Shown here: positions 34,307 to 41,262 of the stretch, piece after piece
Layout: every line of letters starts with the position of its first letter
Numbering within the stretch: the stretch's first letter is position 1
Assembly: GCA_029550925.1 (NCBI GenBank)
Contig: JAKPGL010000010.1
Coordinates: forward strand, 1-41,262
DNA: 41,262 bases
Direction: 5' to 3'
Source of the DNA: Planctomycetota bacterium
Lineage (GTDB): Bacteria; Planctomycetota; Planctomycetia; Pirellulales; Thermoguttaceae
Position numbers and translations under genes: made by a program
The notes under the pieces: model-generated
Databases searched by the model: none
Seen by the model: only the letters and a program-made list of their open reading frames with translations
What the model was told of the DNA's origin: nothing

Positions 34307-35680
34307 TTACGAGATTTCTCGCACCACTTCTTCGATGGCTTCTTCCACCACCGCGATGCCTTCGCGCAGGGCGTCTTCGGAGATCACCAGCGGCGGGGCC
34401 AATTTGACCGACGCCCCTTGGTAGCCCACCGGCGCAAAGAGCATCAACCCCTTTTCCACGCACCGGATGACCACCCGGCTGGCCAACTGCGGCCACGGCT
34501 CGATCGTTCCCGGCTTTACCATGTGCAACGAGGCGACCAAGCCCCGACCGTGTACCATGCCGATATGCTCGAAAAACCGAAGCCGAATCCGTCGCAATTC
34601 CGGCTGGAGGATGTCGCCCAGCGTGCGGGCGCGATCTACCAATTTCTCCTCTTCGATCACCTGCAAATTGGCCAATACGGCGGCGCAACAGACCGGGTTG
34701 CCCGTATGGGTCGAGGTCATCGAACCGGGCGGATAGAGGTCCATGATCTCCGGCCGACCGATCACCGCCGAAATCGGCAGCCCGCTGGAAATGCCTTTGC
34801 CGCAACAGATGAGGTCCGGCGTAACGCCATAGTGTTCAAACCCCCAGTAAGTGCCGGTCCGGCCAAACCCGGCCTGCACCTCGTCCATGACCAGAAGCGC
34901 CTGATGCTCGGTGCACCAAGCGCGAAGTTTTTGGATATATTCGGCCGGGGCGAAGCTGGCGTTGCCGCCCTGGTAGGTTTCGGTAATGACGCCGGCGACC
35001 CGGTCGGCGCTGTAGCCCTGGGCTTCCAGGGCTTTCAAAAAGCCGTCGAAACTGGTATCCACGCCTCGGAAGCCGTCGGGGAAGGGAACCTGGATCATAT
35101 CGGGATCGAGATTGACGATCCAGTTTTTCAGGGCCGGGATGCCGCCGATCATCTGAGCGCCCAGCGTGCGGCCGTGGAAGGCGTTGTGGAAGGAGACGAT
35201 GCCGATCTTCTTTTTGCCGCCCACTTTCTGGCCCCAGGTTCGGCAGAGTTTAATGGCGCATTCGAGGGTTTCCGCTCCGGTGGTCAGGAGAAAGACTTTG
35301 TTCAATCCTGACGGGGCAACCCGGGCCAACGCCTCCACACACCGGGCACGTATCGCCGACGGAAAACAATAGTTATGAACCAAGCCGTGCTGCACCTGCT
35401 CCAGGATCGCCTTTTGGATTTTCGGATGATTATGCCCGGCGTTGGCAACCAGTACGCCCGACGACCAATCCAACCATTGGTTGCCCCACCGGTCATAGAC
35501 ATAGACCCCCTCGGCCCGATCCCAGACGATGGGCGGCTGGCCGCTCATCGACTGGGGTTCGTTCCGCCGTAATTGCTCCAGGATGGGAATAGACTCTGGC
35601 ACGGGGATCGGGGTTATGATCCGACGATGCGGAGTTTCGATTCGTGGAACCTGCCGAGGAATCAATTCTTGTGCTTCCAT
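34307..35680 (-). CDS. Class III aminotransferase
   Basis: A 457-residue PLP-dependent enzyme of the ornithine/4-aminobutyrate aminotransferase family. It shows WDRAEGVYVYDRWGNQWLDWSSG cut by the usual loop, TTGAETLECAIKL (phosphate-binding), FHNAFHGRT, the cofactor-ring motif MDEVQAGFGRTG (about 265-276) and the PLP lysine in CCGKGISSG (Lys 295). Its long N-terminal arm (about 45 residues before the domain) is unusual. Substrate cannot be read off; GABA, acetylornithine and amino-sugar-type ketones are all possible. The longest frame begins at a TTG at 35707; the ATG at 35680 is preferred, with AGAGGGA upstream. It precedes the Gfo/Idh/MocA gene. Confidence 0.9.
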   Translation of the reverse strand: MEAQELIPRQVPRIETPHRRIITPIPVPESIPILEQLRRNEPQSMSGQPPIVWDRAEGVYVYDRWGNQWLDWSSGVLVANAGHNHPKIQKAILEQVQHGLVHNYCFPSAIRARCVEALARVAPSGLNKVFLLTTGAETLECAIKLCRTWGQKVGGKKKIGIVSFHNAFHGRTLGAQMIGGIPALKNWIVNLDPDMIQVPFPDGFRGVDTSFDGFLKALEAQGYSADRVAGVITETYQGGNASFAPAEYIQKLRAWCTEHQALLVMDEVQAGFGRTGTYWGFEHYGVTPDLICCGKGISSGLPISAVIGRPEIMDLYPPGSMTSTHTGNPVCCAAVLANLQVIEEEKLVDRARTLGDILQPELRRIRLRFFEHIGMVHGRGLVASLHMVKPGTIEPWPQLASRVVIRCVEKGLMLFAPVGYQGASVKLAPPLVISEDALREGIAVVEEAIEEVVREIS

Positions 35681-35824
35681 CGTTCTTTTTCCCTCTCGAA
35701 AGATCAATCGAAGAAACCTAACTCAGTTCAACCTCTGATGGTCTCTGGGGTTGGCCAAAGGGACGCCCTGGGGCGCGAAGGCCGACTGACTCCCCAAAGG
35801 CCGTTGAAAGACCATAAATAAAAA

Positions 35825-35879
35825 CACTCCGCCCCAGACCGGGCCCGGTATTTCAGGCCAATCGGTCCAAGACGGAGTG
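35825..35879 (-). terminator. Long hairpin, probable terminator of the upstream minus-strand gene
   Basis: CACTCCG (35825-35831) pairs with CGGAGTG (35873-35879), and AGACCG/CGGTC pairs inside. On the minus strand the stem runs into GTTTTTATTTAT, a good U-run; on the plus strand TCTTTT follows, so it could work both ways. Confidence 0.6.
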
Positions 35880-35956
35880 CTCTTTTCGAAGCTGACAGTG
35901 CCGCTACGGATGCCAGCGAGCTACCAAATTGTCAAACAAAACCCAGCGTCCCGCTC

Positions 35957-36005
35957 GGGGGAGAAAAACTTTCCTCGGGTATCTCCCGAGGGCGATTTCT
36001 CCCCC
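35957..36005. other. Stacked inverted repeat
   Basis: GGGGGAGAAA (35957-35966) pairs perfectly with TTTCTCCCCC (35996-36005). Inside, CCTCGGG (35973-35979) pairs with CCCGAGG (35985-35991) around a TATCT loop. Seventeen base pairs with one internal loop and no U-run point to a stable RNA element rather than a terminator. Confidence 0.6.
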
Positions 36006-36176
36006 GACTTCTACATCTAGTGTTGTATTGTAATTCCTCTTCCCGTTCTGGCAAGAGGGAGAATCGAAAAAATGACTTTATCCCATAACGCCTTGATTTA
36101 TAAGAAGTTGGGATTTTCCCATCGTTCCTCCCCACCCGTGGGATTCGGCGGGGGGAGAGAGAAAAGACATTAATTT

Positions 36177-36476
36177 TTATCGTTTCCCCTGTATCCTGGG
36201 CCAGAATAGGGCCAACAGAAGCACCAGCGGCACGATCAGCAATAGCCATTTGGCCGTCCGACTGAAAAGCACCAGCAAGACCAACAGCGGCACACCCACC
36301 AGATTGAGGAGCCGAATACGCTGAAGGGCGTCGTAGGCGAGCCAAACGGCCGCCAAAACCGCCCCCGTCCGTACCAACGCCCCTGCAAGGGCCTCATTGG
36401 TAAAGCTGCTCCATTGAAACACTGCGGCCCCCGCCAACAGAGCCAACGCACTCAGTCCCACTGCTGTCCGCCGCAT
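36177..36476 (-). CDS. Small integral membrane protein of unknown function
   Basis: A 99-residue very hydrophobic protein with about three membrane helices: residues ~5-22, ~30-50 and ~56-92 (the last long enough for two short passes, with a charged FSRTAK break near 71-76). It ends in PRIQGKR. I recognise no family. AGGA lies about ten bases before the ATG. It is 175 bp downstream of the AddB-like gene on the same strand and may be co-transcribed, but nothing in the sequence ties it to recombination. Confidence 0.6.
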   Translation of the reverse strand: MRRTAVGLSALALLAGAAVFQWSSFTNEALAGALVRTGAVLAAVWLAYDALQRIRLLNLVGVPLLVLLVLFSRTAKWLLLIVPLVLLLALFWPRIQGKR

Positions 36477-36651
36477 GATAGGGAGTCCTGTTCCGATGAT
36501 CTTCCTCTGGTTGGTTTATCTGGAGCGTAGTCGCCGCAATCGGTTAAGCAGCCCGGAAAACGTTTCCTCTCTCGTATATGCACAGTATATGCGGCGGTTC
36601 GACCCGACGGCTAGTCAACCCCTATCTAGGGAACCGCATGGATGCCGTCCA

Positions 36652-39600
36652 CTATGGGGACCAGCTTTTTCCTAACGCCCGGATTTGTCGGATTCGGCAG
36701 GCGGTCTTCCAGGGACAGTTTCGAGTACACTCCTTTTCTGAACTATACACGGGAAACTGCCCGCTCCGGATGGCCCGCACCAGACGAAAAACCGTCTGAA
36801 CCACGATCTGTTGATTGCTTGCCCACTCCTCTTTCTGCGCCAAGTTTCCCCTCTCTATTTTAGACGCCGTAAAACCGCTCACTGGCGTCGTAGCGCCCGG
36901 ATCTTTGATGTTCCAATACCCGGCAAACCAAGGCAGGGCCTGCTGGTCGGCCAAGATGATCCGCTCCGCAGCCAGTAGGTATAAAGGCAATTGGAGCAGG
37001 ACGACTGTTTCCTGTTTCCGTTGTAATTTCGTCGCTCTGGTGGGCCAAGTGGTCTTACTGGTCTTGTAATCCAGAATGTTGAACACGACTTTTCCGACCG
37101 CCTGGCCCAGGTCGATCCGGTCGATTCGGCCAGAGATGCGTACTGTTTTTAGATCGTCTTCTACGGGCTGGGGCGAGGACAATTCCAAGGGGCCATAGGG
37201 TGTGGGTGGGTTGGATTGGCCAAAGGCAATCTCAAAATACGCCGGTCGAGGGCGTTGGGCGAAATCCGTCCATTTTTTATCTTTTTCATAATTTTGGTGG
37301 TGTTGTCGGTACTCGGCCAGTCGTTGGCAAATCCACCGGCGGTGGATTTCCTGCATGGCGGCCCGAACCGGATCGGCCGGTTTATCGGCAAACGTTTCCT
37401 CGATCACCTCCTGGAGCAACGTTTCCCAGTCGGTTTCTTCCAGTTCTGTCGGCGAAGCAGGTCGGCCAAACCGATCGTTTAGACGCCGATGCACCTCGGC
37501 TAAAATCCGATGCACCAAAAGTCCCCGTTCCCTCCGATCCTCCTCCAACTCCCACTCTTCCAGCGGCGCCAGCCCTAACACCTTTTCGAGCAAAAACCGA
37601 AACGGACAACTGGCATAGCTTTCCAACGCCGTAGCCGAATAAACATGGTCCAGCGGAAACCGGGCCTGAAGTTCCTTCAACATCGAGCCGCTCTGGAGCA
37701 TCCCCTCGCCAGGCCCGAAGGAGCCCTGTTGGCTTCGGTCGGCCATCAGACGCAGAGCGGCCAAGATGTTCTCTCCCACACCGAACAGTTCTTCGGCGGC
37801 CCAGGGCGGGTTTGGCAATATCGCCCTTGGCGGATCAAACAGAGAGGCTGACGCCGGGGGTTTTCTCTTTTTTCCCCTCCCACCTCCCTGGGCGCCGGAA
37901 GTCCCCGACGCCGCCGAAAAGCCTTCCCCCTCCGATCGCACCAGCCCCGCCAGCAGCGATACATTGCCCTCCATTGCCTCGGCCATGGCGCGGACCCGAA
38001 AATCCCGCCGGCAGAAAAGCTCCCCAGAAGCCGGTACAGGCCGAAGATCGAACAACTCTTTCTTTTCGATCTGCCCAGGGCCGCACACCGCTTCCAATTC
38101 TTCCAGATACGGGCTGGGCGCTAGCTCCTGGGCCGACTCGTCCAAGCCGGGATAGCTTAACACCAGTCGTCGGGCGGCGCGGGTGATGGCCTCGTAGAAA
38201 AGCAACATCTCTTCACAGTTTTGGTCCCGCCGGGCCGCTAGCGGCAGGCCCTGACGGATCAATTCCTGAGTTTCCTGTTCGTTATAGAGGCGGTCGGCCG
38301 GTTCCGGCGGCGGGAAGGCCTTTTCCGATAGCCCCGCCAGAAACACATACGGCGCACGCAGCGATCGAGCAGCCCACACCGAAAGCACCCGCACCCGCCC
38401 CGCCTCCTCCCTCCCCGAAGGCAACGCCGCCCTGCTCAATAGATCGGTCAACACCGCCAAGGCTTCCTCCCGATTCCTTTCCGGCGTCGCTCGGCCCACC
38501 CAACTCCACAACCGATCCGCCGACGCCAATCGCTCCTCCAATTCCTCCCAGGCCGACTCTTCCAGGACGCCCGGCTCTAAGTTTCCCAGCTCAGCGGAAC
38601 CCCTTGAGAAAGATGCCGTTGGCGTCGCCCTGGGGATCGCTCGAAAGACGCCCACCTCCTCCGCCAGTCGTCGCCAAGCCTTTGCCCAGCCGGTAAGGGT
38701 CGCTTGCTGGGGTAAAGCGTCCAACGCCTGGGCCAACCGCTGCAAAAGGGATAGCGTGGTTTGGGCGTCCCGACGGAGTCCGGTTTGCGCCCGATCAGCA
38801 GCTCCCGAATCGTCCTGGGAGGTCTTTTTCCCACCGCCCGCTGCCATATCCTCCTCAACAGGGCAGTCCTCAGCATGGTCGATCAGTCGGCCTAACGCCT
38901 GAAAAACTTTCTCTCGGCCCTGGGACGCCCCAAGCCGACGAATCAGCCGATCGGCCACCAATCCGGCCCGGCCCTGTTGCCACTCCGGCCAATCGGGCTG
39001 GAAATAACTCTGGCTGAGCACGGCCAAAAGCCGACGTAAAGGCCAATCCTCTACCCCCAGCCGAACCAAGTCCACCAAAGCCATCAGCGACCGGGCCGAT
39101 CTTAGCGGCGCCGAACTCTCCAGCACAAAAGGAATCCCATACCGGCCGAAAACCTCCTGCACTAAAACCGATACCGGTTCCAACGAGCGAAACAACACCA
39201 AAATGTCGTCCGGCCGAACCGGCCCACCGCCGTCGCCCGGCTCGCTTTCGGTCAGAAGCTGTTTAATGCGCTTTGCCAGCAGTTCCACCTCGGCCAACTG
39301 GCTGGCGGCGGCCAGGATTTCCATCCGCTCGGCTCTCTGGGGCAACGGCTGATAATGCTTCGGATTGGCAAAGACCCGGCGTTCGATGTGGTCCAAAGCG
39401 GGCCAAGCGGGCGGGCTAGGACGCGCCAACCATTCCACCTCCAGCCCCCCATGCCGACGGCGAAGCTCTCGGAGAGTTTTTTCCGGCTTGGCAAACAGCT
39501 CTTTCCGGTCGGAGTCTTTCTCCAGCGGAAGGGTGATCGCCATTTGATCGGCCCGACGGGCCAAGTGCTCCAATATCTCATGCTGGGTGCGGGTAAAGTC

Positions 39601-40230
39601 GGTAAACCCATCCACCACCACCAGCTCCAGGTTCTGGCGCTGGGCGGGCGGCAACAAAGCCCCTTCGGCCAGCAGGCTCCGGGCCAGCCAAAACCGCCCC
39701 TCCCCATCGTACAAGGAATGTTCGGTGAGAAGATTCTGGTAGGCTTCGTAAATATCCAAGAGTTCTTGGTCTTTATCGGTCGTTTGGCGTGCCTGGCACG
39801 CCTGGCGAAACTGCTCTGGCCAGATTTCCAGACGCTTCATCTCACGGATCCACTCAGCCAGCAGATCGACAAAGCCGGTAGTATCGGCAACTTGGGCAAA
39901 ATAGCGAAACTTTTCTGCCTTCCGCCGCTCCTCCACCAACTGCCAAATCAAATACCGTTGCATCTGCCGGTCGATCAGCCGGGCCTGCTGCCCCGAAAAC
40001 TCCACCACCCCCTCGGCAAACTGGTCAAAGGTCATGACTCCCGGCGCCAGATAGCCCCCTTGACCGCTCAACAGACGACGACGCACCTCCTCCACAGCCC
40101 GCCTGTTCGGCGCAAGCCAAAGGGCGCAGCCCGGCTCCGCCCGGCCAAGAACCTCTCGATAGTTCCTGAGGACTTGGGCGGTTTTTCCTGTGCCGGCAGG
40201 CCCAGCGATGACCACCACCTGGGCTGTCAT
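36652..40230 (-). CDS. AddB-like ATP-dependent nuclease subunit with PD-(D/E)XK and Fe-S motifs
   Basis: A 1192-residue protein with the architecture of AddB, the partner of AddA in double-strand-break resection before RecA loading. A Walker A motif GPAGTGKT is at residues 10-17. Inactivated or partial UvrD-like helicase domains follow, with VVVDGFTDFT and ILVLFRS. From about residue 860 comes a RecB-type nuclease: SATALESYASCPFRF gives the first Fe-S cysteine, GRIDRID...FNILDYKTSK gives the catalytic Asp/Lys, and CTRNCPWKTAC at the C-terminus supplies the three remaining cluster cysteines. A low-complexity Gly/Lys stretch near 790 is a likely linker. AddA is not adjacent. The start at 40230 has AAGGGGAG upstream. 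Confidence 0.88.
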   Translation of the reverse strand: MTAQVVVIAGPAGTGKTAQVLRNYREVLGRAEPGCALWLAPNRRAVEEVRRRLLSGQGGYLAPGVMTFDQFAEGVVEFSGQQARLIDRQMQRYLIWQLVEERRKAEKFRYFAQVADTTGFVDLLAEWIREMKRLEIWPEQFRQACQARQTTDKDQELLDIYEAYQNLLTEHSLYDGEGRFWLARSLLAEGALLPPAQRQNLELVVVDGFTDFTRTQHEILEHLARRADQMAITLPLEKDSDRKELFAKPEKTLRELRRRHGGLEVEWLARPSPPAWPALDHIERRVFANPKHYQPLPQRAERMEILAAASQLAEVELLAKRIKQLLTESEPGDGGGPVRPDDILVLFRSLEPVSVLVQEVFGRYGIPFVLESSAPLRSARSLMALVDLVRLGVEDWPLRRLLAVLSQSYFQPDWPEWQQGRAGLVADRLIRRLGASQGREKVFQALGRLIDHAEDCPVEEDMAAGGGKKTSQDDSGAADRAQTGLRRDAQTTLSLLQRLAQALDALPQQATLTGWAKAWRRLAEEVGVFRAIPRATPTASFSRGSAELGNLEPGVLEESAWEELEERLASADRLWSWVGRATPERNREEALAVLTDLLSRAALPSGREEAGRVRVLSVWAARSLRAPYVFLAGLSEKAFPPPEPADRLYNEQETQELIRQGLPLAARRDQNCEEMLLFYEAITRAARRLVLSYPGLDESAQELAPSPYLEELEAVCGPGQIEKKELFDLRPVPASGELFCRRDFRVRAMAEAMEGNVSLLAGLVRSEGEGFSAASGTSGAQGGGRGKKRKPPASASLFDPPRAILPNPPWAAEELFGVGENILAALRLMADRSQQGSFGPGEGMLQSGSMLKELQARFPLDHVYSATALESYASCPFRFLLEKVLGLAPLEEWELEEDRRERGLLVHRILAEVHRRLNDRFGRPASPTELEETDWETLLQEVIEETFADKPADPVRAAMQEIHRRWICQRLAEYRQHHQNYEKDKKWTDFAQRPRPAYFEIAFGQSNPPTPYGPLELSSPQPVEDDLKTVRISGRIDRIDLGQAVGKVVFNILDYKTSKTTWPTRATKLQRKQETVVLLQLPLYLLAAERIILADQQALPWFAGYWNIKDPGATTPVSGFTASKIERGNLAQKEEWASNQQIVVQTVFRLVRAIRSGQFPVYSSEKECTRNCPWKTACRIRQIRALGKSWSP

Positions 40231-40583
40231 GGATACTTGACTCCCCTTGGCTGAATAAACCCGGTCCCTTCCCTACCCCCTAATGAGGGCAACCGCTTCT
40301 GGTAAGGGGTACCTTTTCCGAAGATTGTACTGCTCAGAAGCGGAATTGCCACCTTTCCCCACAAAGAGGTGGTGCAGCCCCATTCTTTATAGGGACATTT
40401 TAGGAGGCCGCCTCTTTTTGGCGATTTCGGGAAAAGATTTTTGCCAAAGAATCCCCAAAATTTTCCAACCAACGATTTGACCTCATAGGAAAAACCGACT
40501 AAAATCGAAATAAGTTCTGGGAGGGGTGGTCCCGCCCGGTTGCCTCATTTTTTGTCATCCTTATTGTTTAAGGAGGTGTTGTC
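40231..40583. promoter_or_regulatory. 353-bp divergent intergenic region upstream of the pilin gene
   Basis: It separates the AddB-like gene from the pseudopilin. GAGG-CCG-CCTC followed by TTTTT (40404-40419) looks like a short terminator on the plus strand or an attenuator in the pilin leader. The zone at about 40480-40515 is AT-rich and is the best place for the pilin promoter. No gene is supported. Confidence 0.4.
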
Positions 40584-41262
40584 ATGAGGAGTTTTTTGAG
40601 AAAACGAGGGTTTACCCTCGTGGAGCTGTTGGTGGTTATTGCCATCATTGGGCTGCTGATTGCCCTGCTGTTGCCGGCCATTCAAGCAGCCCGTGAAGCG
40701 GCCCGCCGAGCCACCTGCGTGAACAACCTCAAACAGCTCGGCCTGGCCTTCCACAACTTCCACGACGCCTTTAAGCGGTTCCCCCCGGCGAGCGACGTGG
40801 AACGAAACACCACCACGGGCCGGATCCATTTCGTCCGCGGCTGGAGCTTCCTAGTACACTTGCTCCCCTATATGGAGCAGGCTTCGTTGTCTGAGAAGCT
40901 GAACCTGAAGACCGGCTTCCCGGATATCTCGCTGGACTGGACCTCTACGCAACCCCAAAAAGAGGCGGCCCAATTAGCGCGGGATACCCAGTTGGGTGAA
41001 CTGGTTTGTCCCAGCAACCCAAACCCCACCTACTACGATCCGCAAGCAAAAGTAGGCGCCTTGACCAACTACAAGGCGCTTGGGGCCACCCATATTGAAA
41101 GCCTCTCTTATGCATGGGATGATGGTTACCAGCGCACTCCCAGGTATCCTTCGGGAGCTTCTGATAACCAATTGCGGACCATCCATCCGGACGGCGCCTT
41201 GTATCCTGGAGCTCGGATCACCTTGGCCGCCTTCGGAAAAGATGGTACCGCCCATACCTTGC
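40584..41262 (+). CDS. DUF1559-family type II pseudopilin-like protein (runs off right edge)
   Basis: The ATG at 40584 follows AAGGAGG, and 226 codons are open to the window edge, so the C-terminus is missing. The N-terminus is a type IV pilin/pseudopilin signal: basic leader MRSFLRKRG, cleavage before [14 protein letters not shown] and a ~20-residue hydrophobic helix. Next comes [33 protein letters not shown] (quoted in two parts in the family), the diagnostic start of the DUF1559 domain that planctomycetes carry in dozens of copies. It is probably processed by a prepilin peptidase and placed in the envelope; its role is unknown. LLPYMEQ and LVCPSNP are family-typical too. Confidence 0.93.
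   Translation, partial: MRSFLRKRGFTLVELLVVIAIIGLLIALLLPAIQAAREAARRATCVNNLKQLGLAFHNFHDAFKRFPPASDVERNTTTGRIHFVRGWSFLVHLLPYMEQASLSEKLNLKTGFPDISLDWTSTQPQKEAAQLARDTQLGELVCPSNPNPTYYDPQAKVGALTNYKALGATHIESLSYAWDDGYQRTPRYPSGASDNQLRTIHPDGALYPGARITLAAFGKDGTAHTL

Larger units (their letters stand above)
35681..36176. other. 496-bp intergenic region with several strong hairpins
   Basis: No protein gene is supported. It contains the long hairpin at 35825-35879, the stacked hairpin at 35957-36005, CCTCTT/AAGAGG (36036-36041/36053-36058) and, near 36127-36157, a CTCCCC.../...GGGGAG pairing. The density of stable structures is the highest in the window. An untranslated RNA or a structured 3' UTR of the small membrane-protein gene fits. 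Confidence 0.45.

Noticed and set aside
34418-35311. 297-codon plus-strand frame over the aminotransferase gene
   Set aside because: Opposite strand encodes an intact class III aminotransferase with all motifs; this frame has none.
36590-36640. GGTTCGACCC, resembling a tRNA T-arm
   Set aside because: The flanks do not form a T-stem or a cloverleaf, and no acceptor or anticodon stem can be drawn. GCGGTTC/GAACCGC around it is an ordinary inverted repeat.
39355-40254. 299-codon plus-strand frame over the AddB-like gene
   Set aside because: Antisense shadow; composition is His/Gln/Pro-rich and no domain is visible.
40605-40622. Perfect hairpin CGAGGG-TTTA-CCCTCG inside the start of the pilin gene
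   Set aside because: It encodes RGFTLV, where codon choice for the conserved peptide easily creates this palindrome; no evidence of a regulatory role.

Overview
The window looks like chromosomal DNA of a GC-rich, probably thermophilic member of the Planctomycetota (Pirellulales/Thermogutta-like). This is an inference. It rests on a DUF1559-type pseudopilin at the right edge, two PEP-CTERM proteins, a Tat-exported Gfo/Idh/MocA oxidoreductase, a membrane anti-sigma factor overlapping an ECF sigma gene, a GH57 enzyme of the kind common in thermophiles, and intergenic repeats that resemble planctomycete ones. I found no rRNA, tRNA, CRISPR array, transposase or phage gene. Two genes run off the window: a YjhG/YagF-type dehydratase on the left and the DUF1559 pilin on the right.

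Left part (1-14375). A minus-strand run holds the dehydratase start, class II fumarase and a BioF/KBL-type alpha-oxoamine synthase. A plus-strand group follows: ECF sigma factor, overlapping membrane anti-sigma-like protein and an exported PDZ/coiled-coil protein, closed by a clear terminator at 6264. Next are a nicotinamidase, a GalT/ADP-glucose-phosphorylase-like nucleotidyltransferase and a GH57 4-alpha-glucanotransferase, the last two suggesting alpha-glucan turnover. A ClC-family transporter with CBS domains and a membrane-anchored protein of unknown function face them on the minus strand.

Centre (14743-26085). A 7.1-kb minus-strand gene encodes a secreted calcineurin-like phosphoesterase joined to six ~335-residue repeats and a PEP-CTERM anchor. 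Each repeat splits into three related modules, giving 18 modules. This is the most unusual object in the window. Divergent from it are a Tat-exported oxidoreductase, a family 9 glycosyltransferase and a small PEP-CTERM protein.

Right part (26345-41262). A minus-strand pair of Ddl-like ATP-grasp ligases, the second fused to a GNAT acetyltransferase, could make an acylated dipeptide-like compound. The 3' end of the fusion gene carries a 33-bp in-frame tandem duplication that includes the stop codon. Then come a CAP-domain protein, a TPR protein, glutamate dehydrogenase, an aminotransferase/oxidoreductase pair, a small membrane protein, an AddB-like nuclease/helicase subunit without an adjacent AddA, and the pilin.

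Several intergenic regions hold strong inverted repeats (4839-4905, 8311-8441, 35825-36058) that no protein gene explains. Starts were moved from the longest frame to internal ATG codons where a Shine-Dalgarno sequence or a signal peptide supports it.
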